Positions 53,701 to 62,724 of a stretch of DNA of 64,000 bases are shown piece by piece. The DNA lies in contig NZ_CP047023.1 of assembly GCF_009796765.1 (NCBI RefSeq), positions 1-64,000 of the forward strand. The letters are read 5' to 3'. The notes below the pieces were generated by a model. That model had not been told where the DNA came from, made no database searches, and saw only the letters and a list, made by a program, of their open reading frames with translations. Position 1 is the stretch's first letter. The number at the start of each line of letters is the position of its first letter. A program made the translations under genes and the position numbers. Origin of the DNA: Paraglaciecola sp. L3A3 (GTDB lineage Bacteria > Pseudomonadota > Gammaproteobacteria > Enterobacterales > Alteromonadaceae).

Positions 53701-54905
53701 TACAGGGTATGAGTGTACATATTGAAGATCAAGGTTTGGGTCTGCCAGCTGCGGAGATAAAAACTATATTCGAACCTTTCTACACCCAAAAAGAACATCG
53801 TTTTGCTAATAACAATAGCTTTGGCATTGGCCTCGCTTTAGTCAAAGACTTAGTGACACTTTGCCAAGGCAATATAAGTGTGATCAGTCCTCCTGAAGGA
53901 AAATCTGTCGGTTCATTATTTGTTGTCAACTTTGATCATTTTATTGAAGTTAATAATGGAGATACTGAAATACAGGTTTTAGTTTTAGATAAACAGGCTG
54001 ATACTGACTCAACGATTAATGCTCCGATAAATACCTGTACAGCGCAAAAAGAAGCAGATAATAGGGATAACCCTATTCATTTACTGATTGTGGATGACAA
54101 TGTTGAACTAGCCAATTATTTACAGCTAGAACTGTCTAATAATTTTATATGTCACGTAGAATACGATGGAAAGCAAGCGCTTACTTATGCTCGTTCAAAT
54201 GTACCAGACGTAATAGTGTCGGATTATAAAATGCCTAATATGGATGGATTGGATCTTTGCCAAGCGTTAAAAAATGACATAGTCACTAGCCATATCCCAG
54301 TGTTGCTGCATACCGCTATGATTGCTGAAGAACACCAACTTAAAGGATTTGCTTTTGGTGCGGTTGATTACCTCTTAAAACCCGTGTCTTTACCCATATT
54401 AAAAAACCGTATTAAAAGCTTGATGAAAAATCGCCAACACTATGCAAGTTTTTTACAAAAAAGCTTACAAGCGTTACCTATTGCTAATTCTGCCGATCAG
54501 CCAAAAACAGAAGAGAATACCTTTAGTTTAGTAAATAGATCAGCAAATAGCTTAACAAATATATTAGATGGCACTATCACAGCCCAAGAAGAAAAATTTC
54601 TACTACTAGTGAATCAAAAGTTGTTGGAAAACTTTCATACAACTGAGTTTAATGCCGAACAATTGGCCGGTCATGTACATATGAGTCGAAGCGCCTTTTA
54701 TCGAAAATTTAATGCCTTAACTAATATTACCCCTGCTGAATATATTAAACGTCACCGTTTAACTACGGCCAAACAGTTATTGCAAGACGGGTACAGCGTA
54801 TCAGCAATAATCAGTAAGGTGGGTTATAGCGACTCAAGCTCTTTTAATCGAGCATTCAAAAACTATTTTGGCCACAACCCTTCAGAGCAAAATTCAACTC
54901 GGTAG
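50781..54905 (+). CDS. Hybrid two-component sensor-regulator (HTCS)
   Basis: A sensor, kinase, receiver and DNA-binding domain sit in one 1374-residue protein. The N-terminal hydrophobic segment (about residues 17-40) leads to a periplasmic part of about 750 residues with regulator-propeller repeats (LWMGSF, IWMANWHYGVLSYN, GLSSEKVSTIL). A Y_Y_Y domain (YSYRLNQDKWSVFSSD) precedes a membrane helix (WFYIIMASLFVLMFIVLLML). The kinase has FLTNISHELRNPLSLI (His837), ENLITNAIKYSP and a GIGLALVKDL G-box. The receiver has VDDN, phospho-acceptor Asp1148 in VSDYKMPNMDG and Lys in LLKPVS. An AraC-type domain ends the protein (HMSRSAFYRKFNALTNITPA). It probably controls this locus in response to a sugar. 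Confidence 0.94.
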   Translation: MTAAKKAMWLQKKLSIFLYHTKTLFLFLVLFVFPVAVSAENLFYPEIENNALHPEAWIEIENLPSNAIHNLTVDKNNHLWMGSFNAVLSYDGKTLTKYDVKDGLSSYAPQFYVVDIDDKGQVYALGEKQIYQFKDNKWQPFGPYLRGAKYHLWTHRKLIFAHDAFWLVSADNLIKVSENDYQYFELSGQFIEEYIVDNDGFFWVLFRDTGDVKRYRLQNDKLIELNVWPRLNKNLTESRLFQVANNQIWLLNHDKQQPPLSLDITDIKRKPTAQLNWQEQNYPSQAGYVDQVVLGTSKGEVMLVSEKGIYIKADNKWQSTPLADFKIDRKILGLKQSKDGNLWLFEFGNAIRRLNYNKPRQITYKNLIYGCKSQQNEFFLHKDGRVIRHNVLTDIWYKQTVDKGLISTATNILCTRENDIIVYGSHNKTAAISYLQNLAFSQKKQIKWQILLLPQLGENIGALSVLQSSSGDIYLGRNDESLMTEGMLVKLSRLSKESGEFTVTDIPLAKSRVASIAEFKNNQLVVSNNKLAVLNPDNLNLSQNVSLLALPEHFVYGWVEGTASDLNDNIWMANWHYGVLSYNGTKWRQYSLNEGLSSEKVSTILAPKDGRVLALTSTGVDWFDGTTWQNMDIYNARAIREGSNLVAADDNTLWVNQASRDWVFRFQQIKMNFKWYFQLQGDVFETIKYSPSKLAPLITVSLESSIDNYQNAVLLSWRGKDQWYETPSSKLKYSYRLNQDKWSVFSSDTSHYFTNLSAGDYSVEVRARDGDGNISLTPATISFTILAPFWQQTWFYIIMASLFVLMFIVLLMLIVQRLKQTSRMNEVRMQFLTNISHELRNPLSLIISPLDEFFNQHAKAKDNYGLQLALRNAKRLKQLIEQLLQYRRLQTGQLALNNQLQDFVLMVRLLVEDLAFIAKSKDQQIVLETKLSCYLCEFDQDVVRKIIENLITNAIKYSPENSIISVRILKSKSLQGMSVHIEDQGLGLPAAEIKTIFEPFYTQKEHRFANNNSFGIGLALVKDLVTLCQGNISVISPPEGKSVGSLFVVNFDHFIEVNNGDTEIQVLVLDKQADTDSTINAPINTCTAQKEADNRDNPIHLLIVDDNVELANYLQLELSNNFICHVEYDGKQALTYARSNVPDVIVSDYKMPNMDGLDLCQALKNDIVTSHIPVLLHTAMIAEEHQLKGFAFGAVDYLLKPVSLPILKNRIKSLMKNRQHYASFLQKSLQALPIANSADQPKTEENTFSLVNRSANSLTNILDGTITAQEEKFLLLVNQKLLENFHTTEFNAEQLAGHVHMSRSAFYRKFNALTNITPAEYIKRHRLTTAKQLLQDGYSVSAIISKVGYSDSSSFNRAFKNYFGHNPSEQNSTR

Positions 54906-55179
54906 AACGGCTAAGCCTCACTAACCCCAATGCATCAATATGAATTTGGAGCTGTTTACTGGGCTGGGCAATTTGTCTCTATTTGTTGTTAATTTGTATC
55001 AGGAATGTTTGTTTTTATGTAACCCATTGTTTTTATTGGTTTTAATTCCTTGTGTTGTTACATCCTTTTTTTGACTGTTAACATACTATTCCGTATGCTG
55101 GATTGATAAATAAAAGTGTAGTTTTATACATAAACTATTTTTGACAGTTAAATCTGTTCATTTTTAGTGGAGAATTGTT

Positions 55180-58100
55180 TTGAAATTTAGTTATTCTTTG
55201 AGTCTATTAAATCGCTACTTTTTACTGATTATTACTATGGTTAGTTTTGCTGCCGATGCTGAAATACAGTTTAACAAAGATATCCGTCCTATATTGTCTG
55301 ATAACTGTTTCCATTGTCACGGGCCTGACAAGGATGATAGAAAAGCCAATTTACGTCTCGATACTGCAGAAGGTTTATTAACTGATCTGGGTGGGCATTT
55401 TGCTGTGGTGCCAGGCAATCCTGAAAAAAGTGAAGTATATAAGCGGATAACCCATAAAAACCCTGAAGAGCGCATGCCACCTAAAAGCATGCACAAGGTG
55501 TTATCAGAGCAAGAAATATCAACTATCTATGCATGGATAAAACAAGGGGCACAATGGCAAAATCATTGGTCGTTTGAGCCTATTGCCGATGTACCAATAC
55601 CACCAATCAAACAAAGAGATTGGGCTAAAACACCCATAGATAGTTTTATTTTGTCTCGTTTAGAGCAAGAGCAATTATCAGCCTCTGCTCAAGCAGATAA
55701 ACGTACCTTGATCAGGCGTCTTGCTCTAGACTTAACTGGGCTTCCCCCTTCGCAGCAACTTATCCAGCAGTTTGTTAACGATGACTCTGCTAATGCCTAC
55801 GAAAAGGTGGTGGATAAACTACTAGCATTACCAGCATACGGCGAACATCAAGCCCATTATTGGCTCGACGCTGCGCGTTATGCCGATACCCATGGTTTAC
55901 ATTTAGATAACTTGAGAAGTATCTGGCCCTACCGAGATTGGGTGGTGAATGCCTTTAATCAAAATATGCCTTTTGATCAATTTTCAATTGAACAGTTAGC
56001 CGGTGACCTATTACCCAATCCCACTCAAGAGCAGTTAGTGGCTACAGGTTTTGTGCGCTCGAATCCAAGTACTAATGAAGGTGGTGCTATTGAGGAAGAG
56101 TATGCGGCTATATATGCAAAAGACCGAACTGAAACCTTGTCTACTGTGTGGTTAGGATTAACCACTGGTTGTGCAGGTTGTCATGACCATAAATTCGATC
56201 CTATTTCGCAAAAAGAATTTTATCAGTTAACTGCATTTTTTAGAAATACCACTGAAAAGCCTATGGATGGTAATGCTATGGATTATCCACCTTCTATTCA
56301 TGTATTAAGTGCCCAAGACAAACTGTTAAAAGAAAGCCTTGCCGTCAAGGACAAGACTTTAAAAAGCAAACTGAAGGCGATTGCGACAGAGAATAAAAGT
56401 GAACTGAGCAGCTGGATTAAACAACTTGATGGTCAGCAGCCAGTGCCTATTGAAAACTCACATTTAGTTTTTCATTTACCAGCTGATGAAGGTGCAAATA
56501 ATCAACTCACTACTTATGTGGATGACAAAAAATCATCAGCAAAAGTTAGCGGAAAATATCAATGGGTAAATGGTAAACAAGGTAAAGCTTTAGCCATTAA
56601 CCAGTCAACCCTTATTGAGCTGGGCAATACCGCTGAATTCAATTATAGGGATAGGTTTAGTGTTAGTTTTTGGTTGAAAGTACCGAAAGAAAAAATTAAA
56701 TCCCAAGCCATTATTGGTCGTATAGATGTGGATCCTAATAAAGGCTGGTGGAGTGGGGAAAGTACTACATCAGGTTGGTTTGTTGAGCTGAGTAACGAAA
56801 ATTCACTTAAATTAGCGCTCAATTATGGTGAATCGTCATTTATTGAAGGCAGCCTCTGGAATGTGATCAAAGCTGATACTTGGCAACATTTCACTATTCA
56901 ATACAATGGCACGGCTAGTCAAAAATCATTTCAATATTATGTAGATGGTGAAGAAATACAGGATGCACAAGCCCGTAGTCTCAGCACTGAAGAATTTAAT
57001 AAAGTAGCCAACACTAAAATCAGTAATCCACTCGCGGTTGGTTTTGTCCAAAACCCTTATGCTCACAAAGAAAACCGTTTAGATAAAGAGGTCATGGCCA
57101 AGCAGCAAGCTAGTCCTTTTGTGGCGGTCCAAGATTTACGGGTTTACAACATGATTCTAACCGAGAACGAAAATCATTTAATTGCCAAGATGCCAGAAAT
57201 AAAATCTGCATTAGCAACTAATACAAACGACTTGTCTGAGGCACAAAAAGACTTACTAGCTGATTATTATGCAAGTCAAATTTCAGTGGCTGGAAAGGCT
57301 CTTACTGCCCAGCGTATTTCGCATCTGCCACAAATCGCTGATATAGAAAAACATTCTCCTATCACTTTGGTTTTGCAAGAGAAAGCAAACAGCAGCCCTT
57401 CGGCACATGTGCTTAATCGGGGCTTATATGATGATAAAGGAGAAGAAGTTTTTTCATCCACCTTAGCTGTGTTACCTAGCATAGACAAAAGCGAAAATCT
57501 CAATCGTTTAGATCTAGCTAAATGGTTAGTCCGAGATGATCACCCGTTAACGGCTAGAGTTACTGTTAATCGTTTTTGGCAATATTTGTTTGGCAAAGGT
57601 TTAGTCGAAACCGCGGGCGATTTTGGTAGTCAAGGCACGCCACCTACACACCCAGAGTTACTGGATTGGTTGGCAAATGACTTTAAAAATAATGGTTGGG
57701 ATGTGAAACGGGTAATAAAACAAATGGTAATGTCGGCCACTTACCAGCAATCATCAAAAATCACTTCAGAACTTAAAGAAAAAGATCCATTAAATCAACT
57801 TTATGCTAGGTCTTCACGTTACCGCTTAGATGCAGAAGTGATTCGTGACCAAGCATTACATGTTAGTGGCTTATTAATCGATAAGGTAGGGGGCAAACCG
57901 GTTAAGCCATATCAACCAGACGGGCTGTGGAAAACTGTGGCATATGTTGACAGTAATACCGCAAAATTTGTCCAAGACTATGGTGAAAACTTGTATCGAA
58001 AAAGTTTATACACTTTTAGAAAGCGCACAGCGTCTCCTCCCGGTATGGCTTTATTTGATGCGCCAGATCGAGAAAGTTGTGTAGTACAACGAGATCAAAC

Positions 58101-58443
58101 CAATACACCATTACAAGCATTGTTATTAATGAATGATCCACAATTTATTGAGGCGGCTAGAGTGATGGCTGAGTCAGTTTTAAAGGCGAATACTGAGGAT
58201 AAATTTAGTTATTTAATTGAACACTCTCTTGGCCGTAAACCAGATGAATTTATGCTGAAAACCTTAAAGAACTCCTATCAAAACTTAAAACGTTTGTATT
58301 TAACCAGTGAAACTGCTGCTGATGAATTAATCAATATCGGAGAGTCGCAGGCCGACGAACAGTTGGATCCTATTGAACTCGCGTCTTGGACTATGCTCGC
58401 CAACCAAGTATTTAATTTAGATGAATTTATTACCAAAAATTGA
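55180..58443 (+). CDS. Exported PSCyt1-PSCyt2-LamG-PSD1 haem protein (Planctomycete type)
   Basis: The 1087-residue protein starts at a TTG with GGAG 7-8 bp upstream and has a signal peptide ending AADA. Domains in order: a PSCyt1 cytochrome c domain (FNKDIRPILSDNCFHCHGPD; haem CxxCH at 43-47, Met ligand probably in EERMPPKSM); PSCyt2/DUF1549 (TPIDSFILSRLEQEQL; DLTGLPPS; GCAGCHDHKFDPIS with a second CxxCH at 331-335); a concanavalin/LamG-like insert at about 435-650 (FSVSFWLKVPKE, WQHFTIQYNG); and PSD1/DUF1553 (DHPLTARVTVNRFWQYLFGK, LYTFRKRTASPPGMALFDAP, RDQTNTPLQALLLMNDP). The biochemical role is unknown. A DUF1501 gene follows, as in Planctomycetes. Confidence 0.9.
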   Translation: MKFSYSLSLLNRYFLLIITMVSFAADAEIQFNKDIRPILSDNCFHCHGPDKDDRKANLRLDTAEGLLTDLGGHFAVVPGNPEKSEVYKRITHKNPEERMPPKSMHKVLSEQEISTIYAWIKQGAQWQNHWSFEPIADVPIPPIKQRDWAKTPIDSFILSRLEQEQLSASAQADKRTLIRRLALDLTGLPPSQQLIQQFVNDDSANAYEKVVDKLLALPAYGEHQAHYWLDAARYADTHGLHLDNLRSIWPYRDWVVNAFNQNMPFDQFSIEQLAGDLLPNPTQEQLVATGFVRSNPSTNEGGAIEEEYAAIYAKDRTETLSTVWLGLTTGCAGCHDHKFDPISQKEFYQLTAFFRNTTEKPMDGNAMDYPPSIHVLSAQDKLLKESLAVKDKTLKSKLKAIATENKSELSSWIKQLDGQQPVPIENSHLVFHLPADEGANNQLTTYVDDKKSSAKVSGKYQWVNGKQGKALAINQSTLIELGNTAEFNYRDRFSVSFWLKVPKEKIKSQAIIGRIDVDPNKGWWSGESTTSGWFVELSNENSLKLALNYGESSFIEGSLWNVIKADTWQHFTIQYNGTASQKSFQYYVDGEEIQDAQARSLSTEEFNKVANTKISNPLAVGFVQNPYAHKENRLDKEVMAKQQASPFVAVQDLRVYNMILTENENHLIAKMPEIKSALATNTNDLSEAQKDLLADYYASQISVAGKALTAQRISHLPQIADIEKHSPITLVLQEKANSSPSAHVLNRGLYDDKGEEVFSSTLAVLPSIDKSENLNRLDLAKWLVRDDHPLTARVTVNRFWQYLFGKGLVETAGDFGSQGTPPTHPELLDWLANDFKNNGWDVKRVIKQMVMSATYQQSSKITSELKEKDPLNQLYARSSRYRLDAEVIRDQALHVSGLLIDKVGGKPVKPYQPDGLWKTVAYVDSNTAKFVQDYGENLYRKSLYTFRKRTASPPGMALFDAPDRESCVVQRDQTNTPLQALLLMNDPQFIEAARVMAESVLKANTEDKFSYLIEHSLGRKPDEFMLKTLKNSYQNLKRLYLTSETAADELINIGESQADEQLDPIELASWTMLANQVFNLDEFITKN

Positions 58444-58530
58444 CCTAGTAATTGAAAAAACAAACAACAAATAATTTACTGAGTTAGTTAATTATCTAGC
58501 AGCCAAGGCTACTAGCTAAGGAGAGATAAA

Positions 58531-59994
58531 ATGAATACCAAAGATACAGAATTTGCCGTTAAATATAAAACCTTAAATAGGCGAGGCTTTTTAAAACAAG
58601 GCGCCGCTGGTTTAGCTTGTCTTTTAGGGCAAAATGCTCTGGCATCTGAACCCGCTCAATATTCTTTAGGGCGCGGTAGTTTGGGCTCTCCTCACTTTAA
58701 GCCTAAAGCTAAACGAGTGATTAATTTATTTATGGCTGGCGGTCCTTCGCAGCACGATATGTTTGACTACAAACCAAAAATGAAAGAATGGTTTGGCAAA
58801 GATTTACCTGAAGAGATACGTAATGGCCAGCGTTTAACGGGCATGACTTCAGGACAAGATAGTTTTCCCATTGCCCCGACAATATATGATTTCCAGCAGC
58901 ATGGAGAAAGTGGCGCTTGGGTCAGTGAATTGATGCCCTATACCGCAAAAATGGTAGATGATTTAACCATCATAAAATCTATGCATACCGAAGCGATTAA
59001 TCATGATCCGGCTATTACCTATATTCAAACTGGCTCTCAGCAACCGGGGCATCCGAGTATGGGCGCTTGGTTAGATTATGGCTTAGGTAGCGAAAATACT
59101 AATTTGCCTGGATTTGTGGTGTTGCATTCAAGTTGGACTGGCAGAAAATCAGCTCAAGCATTATTTAATCGATTGTGGGGCAGCGGTTTTTTACCGGCCA
59201 GTCATCAAGGTGTCGCGTTTCAATCATCTGGTGATCCCATTTTGTATTTAACTAATGCTAAAGGCATTAGTTCAGACGTGCGTCGTGCCATGCTCGATGG
59301 CCTAGCAAGTATGAATCAGCAGCACTTTGAACGTATGGGAGATCCCACAATAGCTTCTCGCATCGCTCAATATGAACTGGCTAATCGTATGCAAACTTCT
59401 GTACCTGAGTTAGCTGATATTACTAATGAAAGTAAAGCCACATTAGATTTATACGGCCCTGACGTACATAAACCAGGTACTTTTGCCGCCAACTGTTTGA
59501 TGGCAAGGCGTTTGGCTGAGCGTGGGGTGCGTTTTACCCAAATATTTCATCGTGGCTGGGATCAACATCAAAATGTGGCGGCGGATTTACCGAATCAATG
59601 TCGAGATGTTGACCAAGCCTGTTACGGCTTAATTACTGATTTAAAATCTAGAGGATTATTAGAAGACACAATAGTCACATGGGGCGGAGAATTTGGCCGT
59701 ACCATTTATTGCCAAGGTAAATTAACCAAAGAAAACTATGGCCGTGATCATCATCCACGTAGTTTTACTAGCTGGGTTGCTGGTGGTGGTTTTAAAGGTG
59801 GGATTGTGCATGGTGAAACTGACAAATTTGGTTATAACATTACCAAACACCCAGTACATATTCGTGATCTTAATGCCACAATTTTGCATCAATTGGGTAT
59901 CGACCACAAACGTTTGTCGGTGAAGTATCAAGGTTTAGATCAAACCTTAACTGGGGTCGAAAAATCGTATCTCATCAAAGATATTATTAGCTAA
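58531..59994 (+). CDS. DUF1501 protein with Tat signal
   Basis: This 487-residue protein has a twin-arginine-like signal ([19 protein letters not shown]) and an excellent AAGGAGA ribosome site. The DUF1501 core has [86 protein letters not shown] and [12 protein letters not shown]. The fold is related to the alkaline phosphatase/sulfatase superfamily, but the catalytic function is unknown. DUF1501 genes pair with PSD1 genes, as here. Confidence 0.92.
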   Translation: MNTKDTEFAVKYKTLNRRGFLKQGAAGLACLLGQNALASEPAQYSLGRGSLGSPHFKPKAKRVINLFMAGGPSQHDMFDYKPKMKEWFGKDLPEEIRNGQRLTGMTSGQDSFPIAPTIYDFQQHGESGAWVSELMPYTAKMVDDLTIIKSMHTEAINHDPAITYIQTGSQQPGHPSMGAWLDYGLGSENTNLPGFVVLHSSWTGRKSAQALFNRLWGSGFLPASHQGVAFQSSGDPILYLTNAKGISSDVRRAMLDGLASMNQQHFERMGDPTIASRIAQYELANRMQTSVPELADITNESKATLDLYGPDVHKPGTFAANCLMARRLAERGVRFTQIFHRGWDQHQNVAADLPNQCRDVDQACYGLITDLKSRGLLEDTIVTWGGEFGRTIYCQGKLTKENYGRDHHPRSFTSWVAGGGFKGGIVHGETDKFGYNITKHPVHIRDLNATILHQLGIDHKRLSVKYQGLDQTLTGVEKSYLIKDIIS

Positions 59995-60029
59995 AACATC
60001 CAACTAATCTCATAACTACGAGCGATATT

Positions 60030-61601
60030 ATGCAGTCTTCTTTACCCCGCCATTATCTTTATTCTCTGATCCTTGGATTGGTGCTGATTACCTTTTTACT
60101 ATGTTTACCCTATTTAGCGGATCTAGATGGCGAAGTAGGTAACGATTGGGCAATATTTTTTGGACGTTTTCATATTGTGGTGCTGCATTTACCTATAGGT
60201 TGGTTGATGTTGGTACCTTTCATTGAGGTGATTTCCCGAAAGTGCCAGCTAGCGGAACTCAGTAAAGCTATACGTTTTATTTTATATTTTGCTGCTATTT
60301 CTGCAGTTTTAGCCGTTATTGTTGGATTCACCCTTGCCAGTTCTGATGGTTATTCTGGTGAGTTAGTGACCACTCATATGTGGTTGGGTATCACTACGGC
60401 TATTTTTACTATTTTGGCTTGCCTAGCAAACGAAACCTATCACCTAGCTAAAAAACATATTTATCAAATAACCTACTTTGCTTGTTTATCTATTGCCTTG
60501 GTGGCAGTCATCATTGGTGGGCACTTAGGGGGCTCATTGGTACAAGGTGAGGGCTATTTGACTGAAAAGCTGCCAACAGAACTTAAAATAACTCTAGGTT
60601 TAGAAAAGCCGGAAATGTTACTTAGTTTAGAAACGCCTATTTATCAGGGCTTTATAGAGCCTATGTTAGCTCAGCAGTGTATGAGTTGTCATAACGCTGG
60701 GAAAATTAAAGGCCAATTTCAAATGGATACCCTTGATGGCTTATTCAAAGGTGGCAAAAGTAAAAAACCAAGCATAGTAGCGGGTGATGCCGAAGGCAGT
60801 GAGTTATTCCATCGTGTTAGTCTACCAAGAGATGATGACCAAGCCATGCCACCAGAAGGGCGTACACCTTTAAATGAACAGCAATTAACACTGATGAAAT
60901 GGTGGATCAATGCTGGAGCACCAACAGAAAACAGTATTCATCAGCTAGCTAACGATAAACTCACGCCTGAAGTTTCTCTTATCATTGAGCAGTTAATTGC
61001 TGAATCACAAGAGCGTTTGTTTCCGCTTAAAACCTATACCAGTATGCAGCCTATGGAATTACAAAAGCATGTAAACCAATTAAAAGATAACTTCGGAATC
61101 GATATCAGCACGGTGTCACAAGATCCTAAAGACGGCCTACAGATTAGTTCCTTCAATTTCCATACCCCTTTAAGTATTGAAGCCAGGGATTCGTTAAAAC
61201 CTTTGGCTGAATTTATTACTGCGGCTGATCTTGGTGATATGAGTATTAGCTCTGAAGTGATGAACGAAATTGCTAACCTGTCGCAGTTAAGGGTGTTGTT
61301 ATTGGATAATGCCAAAATTGCAGGAGATTTAGCGCCCTTAAGCCGACTCAATAAATTACAGGTGTTAAATTTGTTTAATACAAAAGTAGGCGATGAATCC
61401 GCTAAAACACTGGTTCAGATATCGTCATTAAAGAAACTTTATTTGGCCAATACCGATTATACCGAGCAAGGATTAAATATGCTGGAAGCACAATTGAGCC
61501 ACACTAAAATTTATCATTCGGTGGTGAAAAACCCAGTTAACGCAGCAGTAGAAATATCAGCAGAAACAAACGAAGACGGGCTTGATAGCCCTACAGAATA
61601 A
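60030..61601 (+). CDS. DUF2231 membrane domain fused to cytochrome c and leucine-rich repeats
   Basis: The 523-residue protein begins with about five membrane helices (residues 8-175), including FHIVVLHLPIGWLMLVPFIE, typical of DUF2231-like domains and possibly haem-b binding through its histidines. A PSCyt1-type cytochrome domain follows (MLAQQCMSCHNAGKIKGQFQ, CxxCH at 217-221; Met in DDQAMPPEGR). The last part has three to four leucine-rich repeats (LSQLRVLLLDNAKIAGDLAP, LNKLQVLNLFNTKVGDESAK). It may anchor an electron-transfer complex in the inner membrane, passing electrons from the exported haem protein; this is inference. Confidence 0.85.
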   Translation: MQSSLPRHYLYSLILGLVLITFLLCLPYLADLDGEVGNDWAIFFGRFHIVVLHLPIGWLMLVPFIEVISRKCQLAELSKAIRFILYFAAISAVLAVIVGFTLASSDGYSGELVTTHMWLGITTAIFTILACLANETYHLAKKHIYQITYFACLSIALVAVIIGGHLGGSLVQGEGYLTEKLPTELKITLGLEKPEMLLSLETPIYQGFIEPMLAQQCMSCHNAGKIKGQFQMDTLDGLFKGGKSKKPSIVAGDAEGSELFHRVSLPRDDDQAMPPEGRTPLNEQQLTLMKWWINAGAPTENSIHQLANDKLTPEVSLIIEQLIAESQERLFPLKTYTSMQPMELQKHVNQLKDNFGIDISTVSQDPKDGLQISSFNFHTPLSIEARDSLKPLAEFITAADLGDMSISSEVMNEIANLSQLRVLLLDNAKIAGDLAPLSRLNKLQVLNLFNTKVGDESAKTLVQISSLKKLYLANTDYTEQGLNMLEAQLSHTKIYHSVVKNPVNAAVEISAETNEDGLDSPTE

Positions 61602-61631
61602 GCAACAATAATAGGGATAAGTAGACTAATT

Positions 61632-62657
61632 ATGACAATAAGAATTAACCAATTAGCTTGGCTATTAGTGGGCATAACAAGTTTTTCTCTGTCGAGTCAA
61701 AGCTTGGCACACGAGCATAAAAAGCCAACATTAGACCAGCCCAATCCAGTGGTTGATAAACAAAGCATTATTTCTGGGGGATATCAGTATCAACCTAACT
61801 ATTTAACCTTGCCTAAAGAAATCGATATTAAACATGCTCATGGTTTAACCCGTGATAATGACGATAATATATATTTGGCTTATGAGTCTAAAACGATTGA
61901 TGAGAATACTCATGCCATTGCTATGTTTGATAAACAGGGCCATTTCATTCGTTATATTGGCGATTCGGCTATCGCCTATGGTTCACCACATGGCTTAGAT
62001 TTGGTGTATGAGAACGGCATAAAATATCTGTATTTAAGTAACAATGGACAAGCTGTTCGTAAAATTGATCTAGATGGCAATATATTATGGCAGTCAGATA
62101 AATCGCCTGACACTAACATTTATCAAAAGTCGCCCCTTAAGTATAAACCTACCGACACGGCCACTAATCCAGATTCAAATCAGTTATATGTTGCTGATGG
62201 ATATGGCAGTTCAACCATTACTGAGCGTGATAAACAAACGGGTAATTTTTCAAATAAAGTATGGACGGGTGAAAACTCAGGTCAACATTTTAAGGTGCCC
62301 CATGGCGTGACCTTTGATCCCAGAACAAATAATATTTTAGTTGCTGATCGTGAGAATAAACGCATTGTTGTTCTAGATCGCCAAGGAAACTTTTTAAATG
62401 AGTTAACAGGTGAGGGCATCAGCCGAGTCTGTAATACCGATGTGTGGCAAGAACAATTATTGGTGCCTAACTTAAACGGGACAGTGGCTTATTTAGATAA
62501 AAACAGCAAATTGATTGATGTGATCGAGTTAAATAAAGTACTGGGTGCTGAAGGCCATAAACATCCTCACGACGCTATATTTATGTCTAATGGTGATATT
62601 GTGATAGGTACTTGGAATCCAGGCAAATTATCTTATTGGAAGCGTCTTAATTACTGA
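61632..62657 (+). CDS. Periplasmic NHL-repeat beta-propeller, His-rich
   Basis: This 341-residue protein has a signal peptide ending SLAHE and about six NHL-type blades. Each blade carries a histidine motif at the same place: IKHAHGLTRD, AYGSPHGLDL, FKVPHGVTFD and HKHPHDAIF. Other blade sequences are NNILVADRENKRIVVLDRQG and DSNQLYVADGYGSSTITE. The repeated PHG histidines would point into the central channel, as in peptidyl-alpha-hydroxyglycine amidating lyase-type propellers, and might bind a metal. It is the last gene of the four-gene cassette. Confidence 0.85.
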   Translation: MTIRINQLAWLLVGITSFSLSSQSLAHEHKKPTLDQPNPVVDKQSIISGGYQYQPNYLTLPKEIDIKHAHGLTRDNDDNIYLAYESKTIDENTHAIAMFDKQGHFIRYIGDSAIAYGSPHGLDLVYENGIKYLYLSNNGQAVRKIDLDGNILWQSDKSPDTNIYQKSPLKYKPTDTATNPDSNQLYVADGYGSSTITERDKQTGNFSNKVWTGENSGQHFKVPHGVTFDPRTNNILVADRENKRIVVLDRQGNFLNELTGEGISRVCNTDVWQEQLLVPNLNGTVAYLDKNSKLIDVIELNKVLGAEGHKHPHDAIFMSNGDIVIGTWNPGKLSYWKRLNY

Positions 62658-62680
62658 AACCACAGGTTATAACAATATAA

Positions 62681-62706
62681 TAGGGTTAGACCGCTAACCC
62701 TATCTT
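62681..62706. terminator. Bidirectional terminator between the NHL gene and uxuA
   Basis: TAGGGTTA / TAACCCTA (62681-62688 and 62695-62702) has a 6-nt loop followed by TCTTTT on the plus strand and an AT-rich stretch on the minus strand, between two convergent stops. Confidence 0.75.
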
Positions 62707-62724
62707 TTACCTCACCGAGATCGG

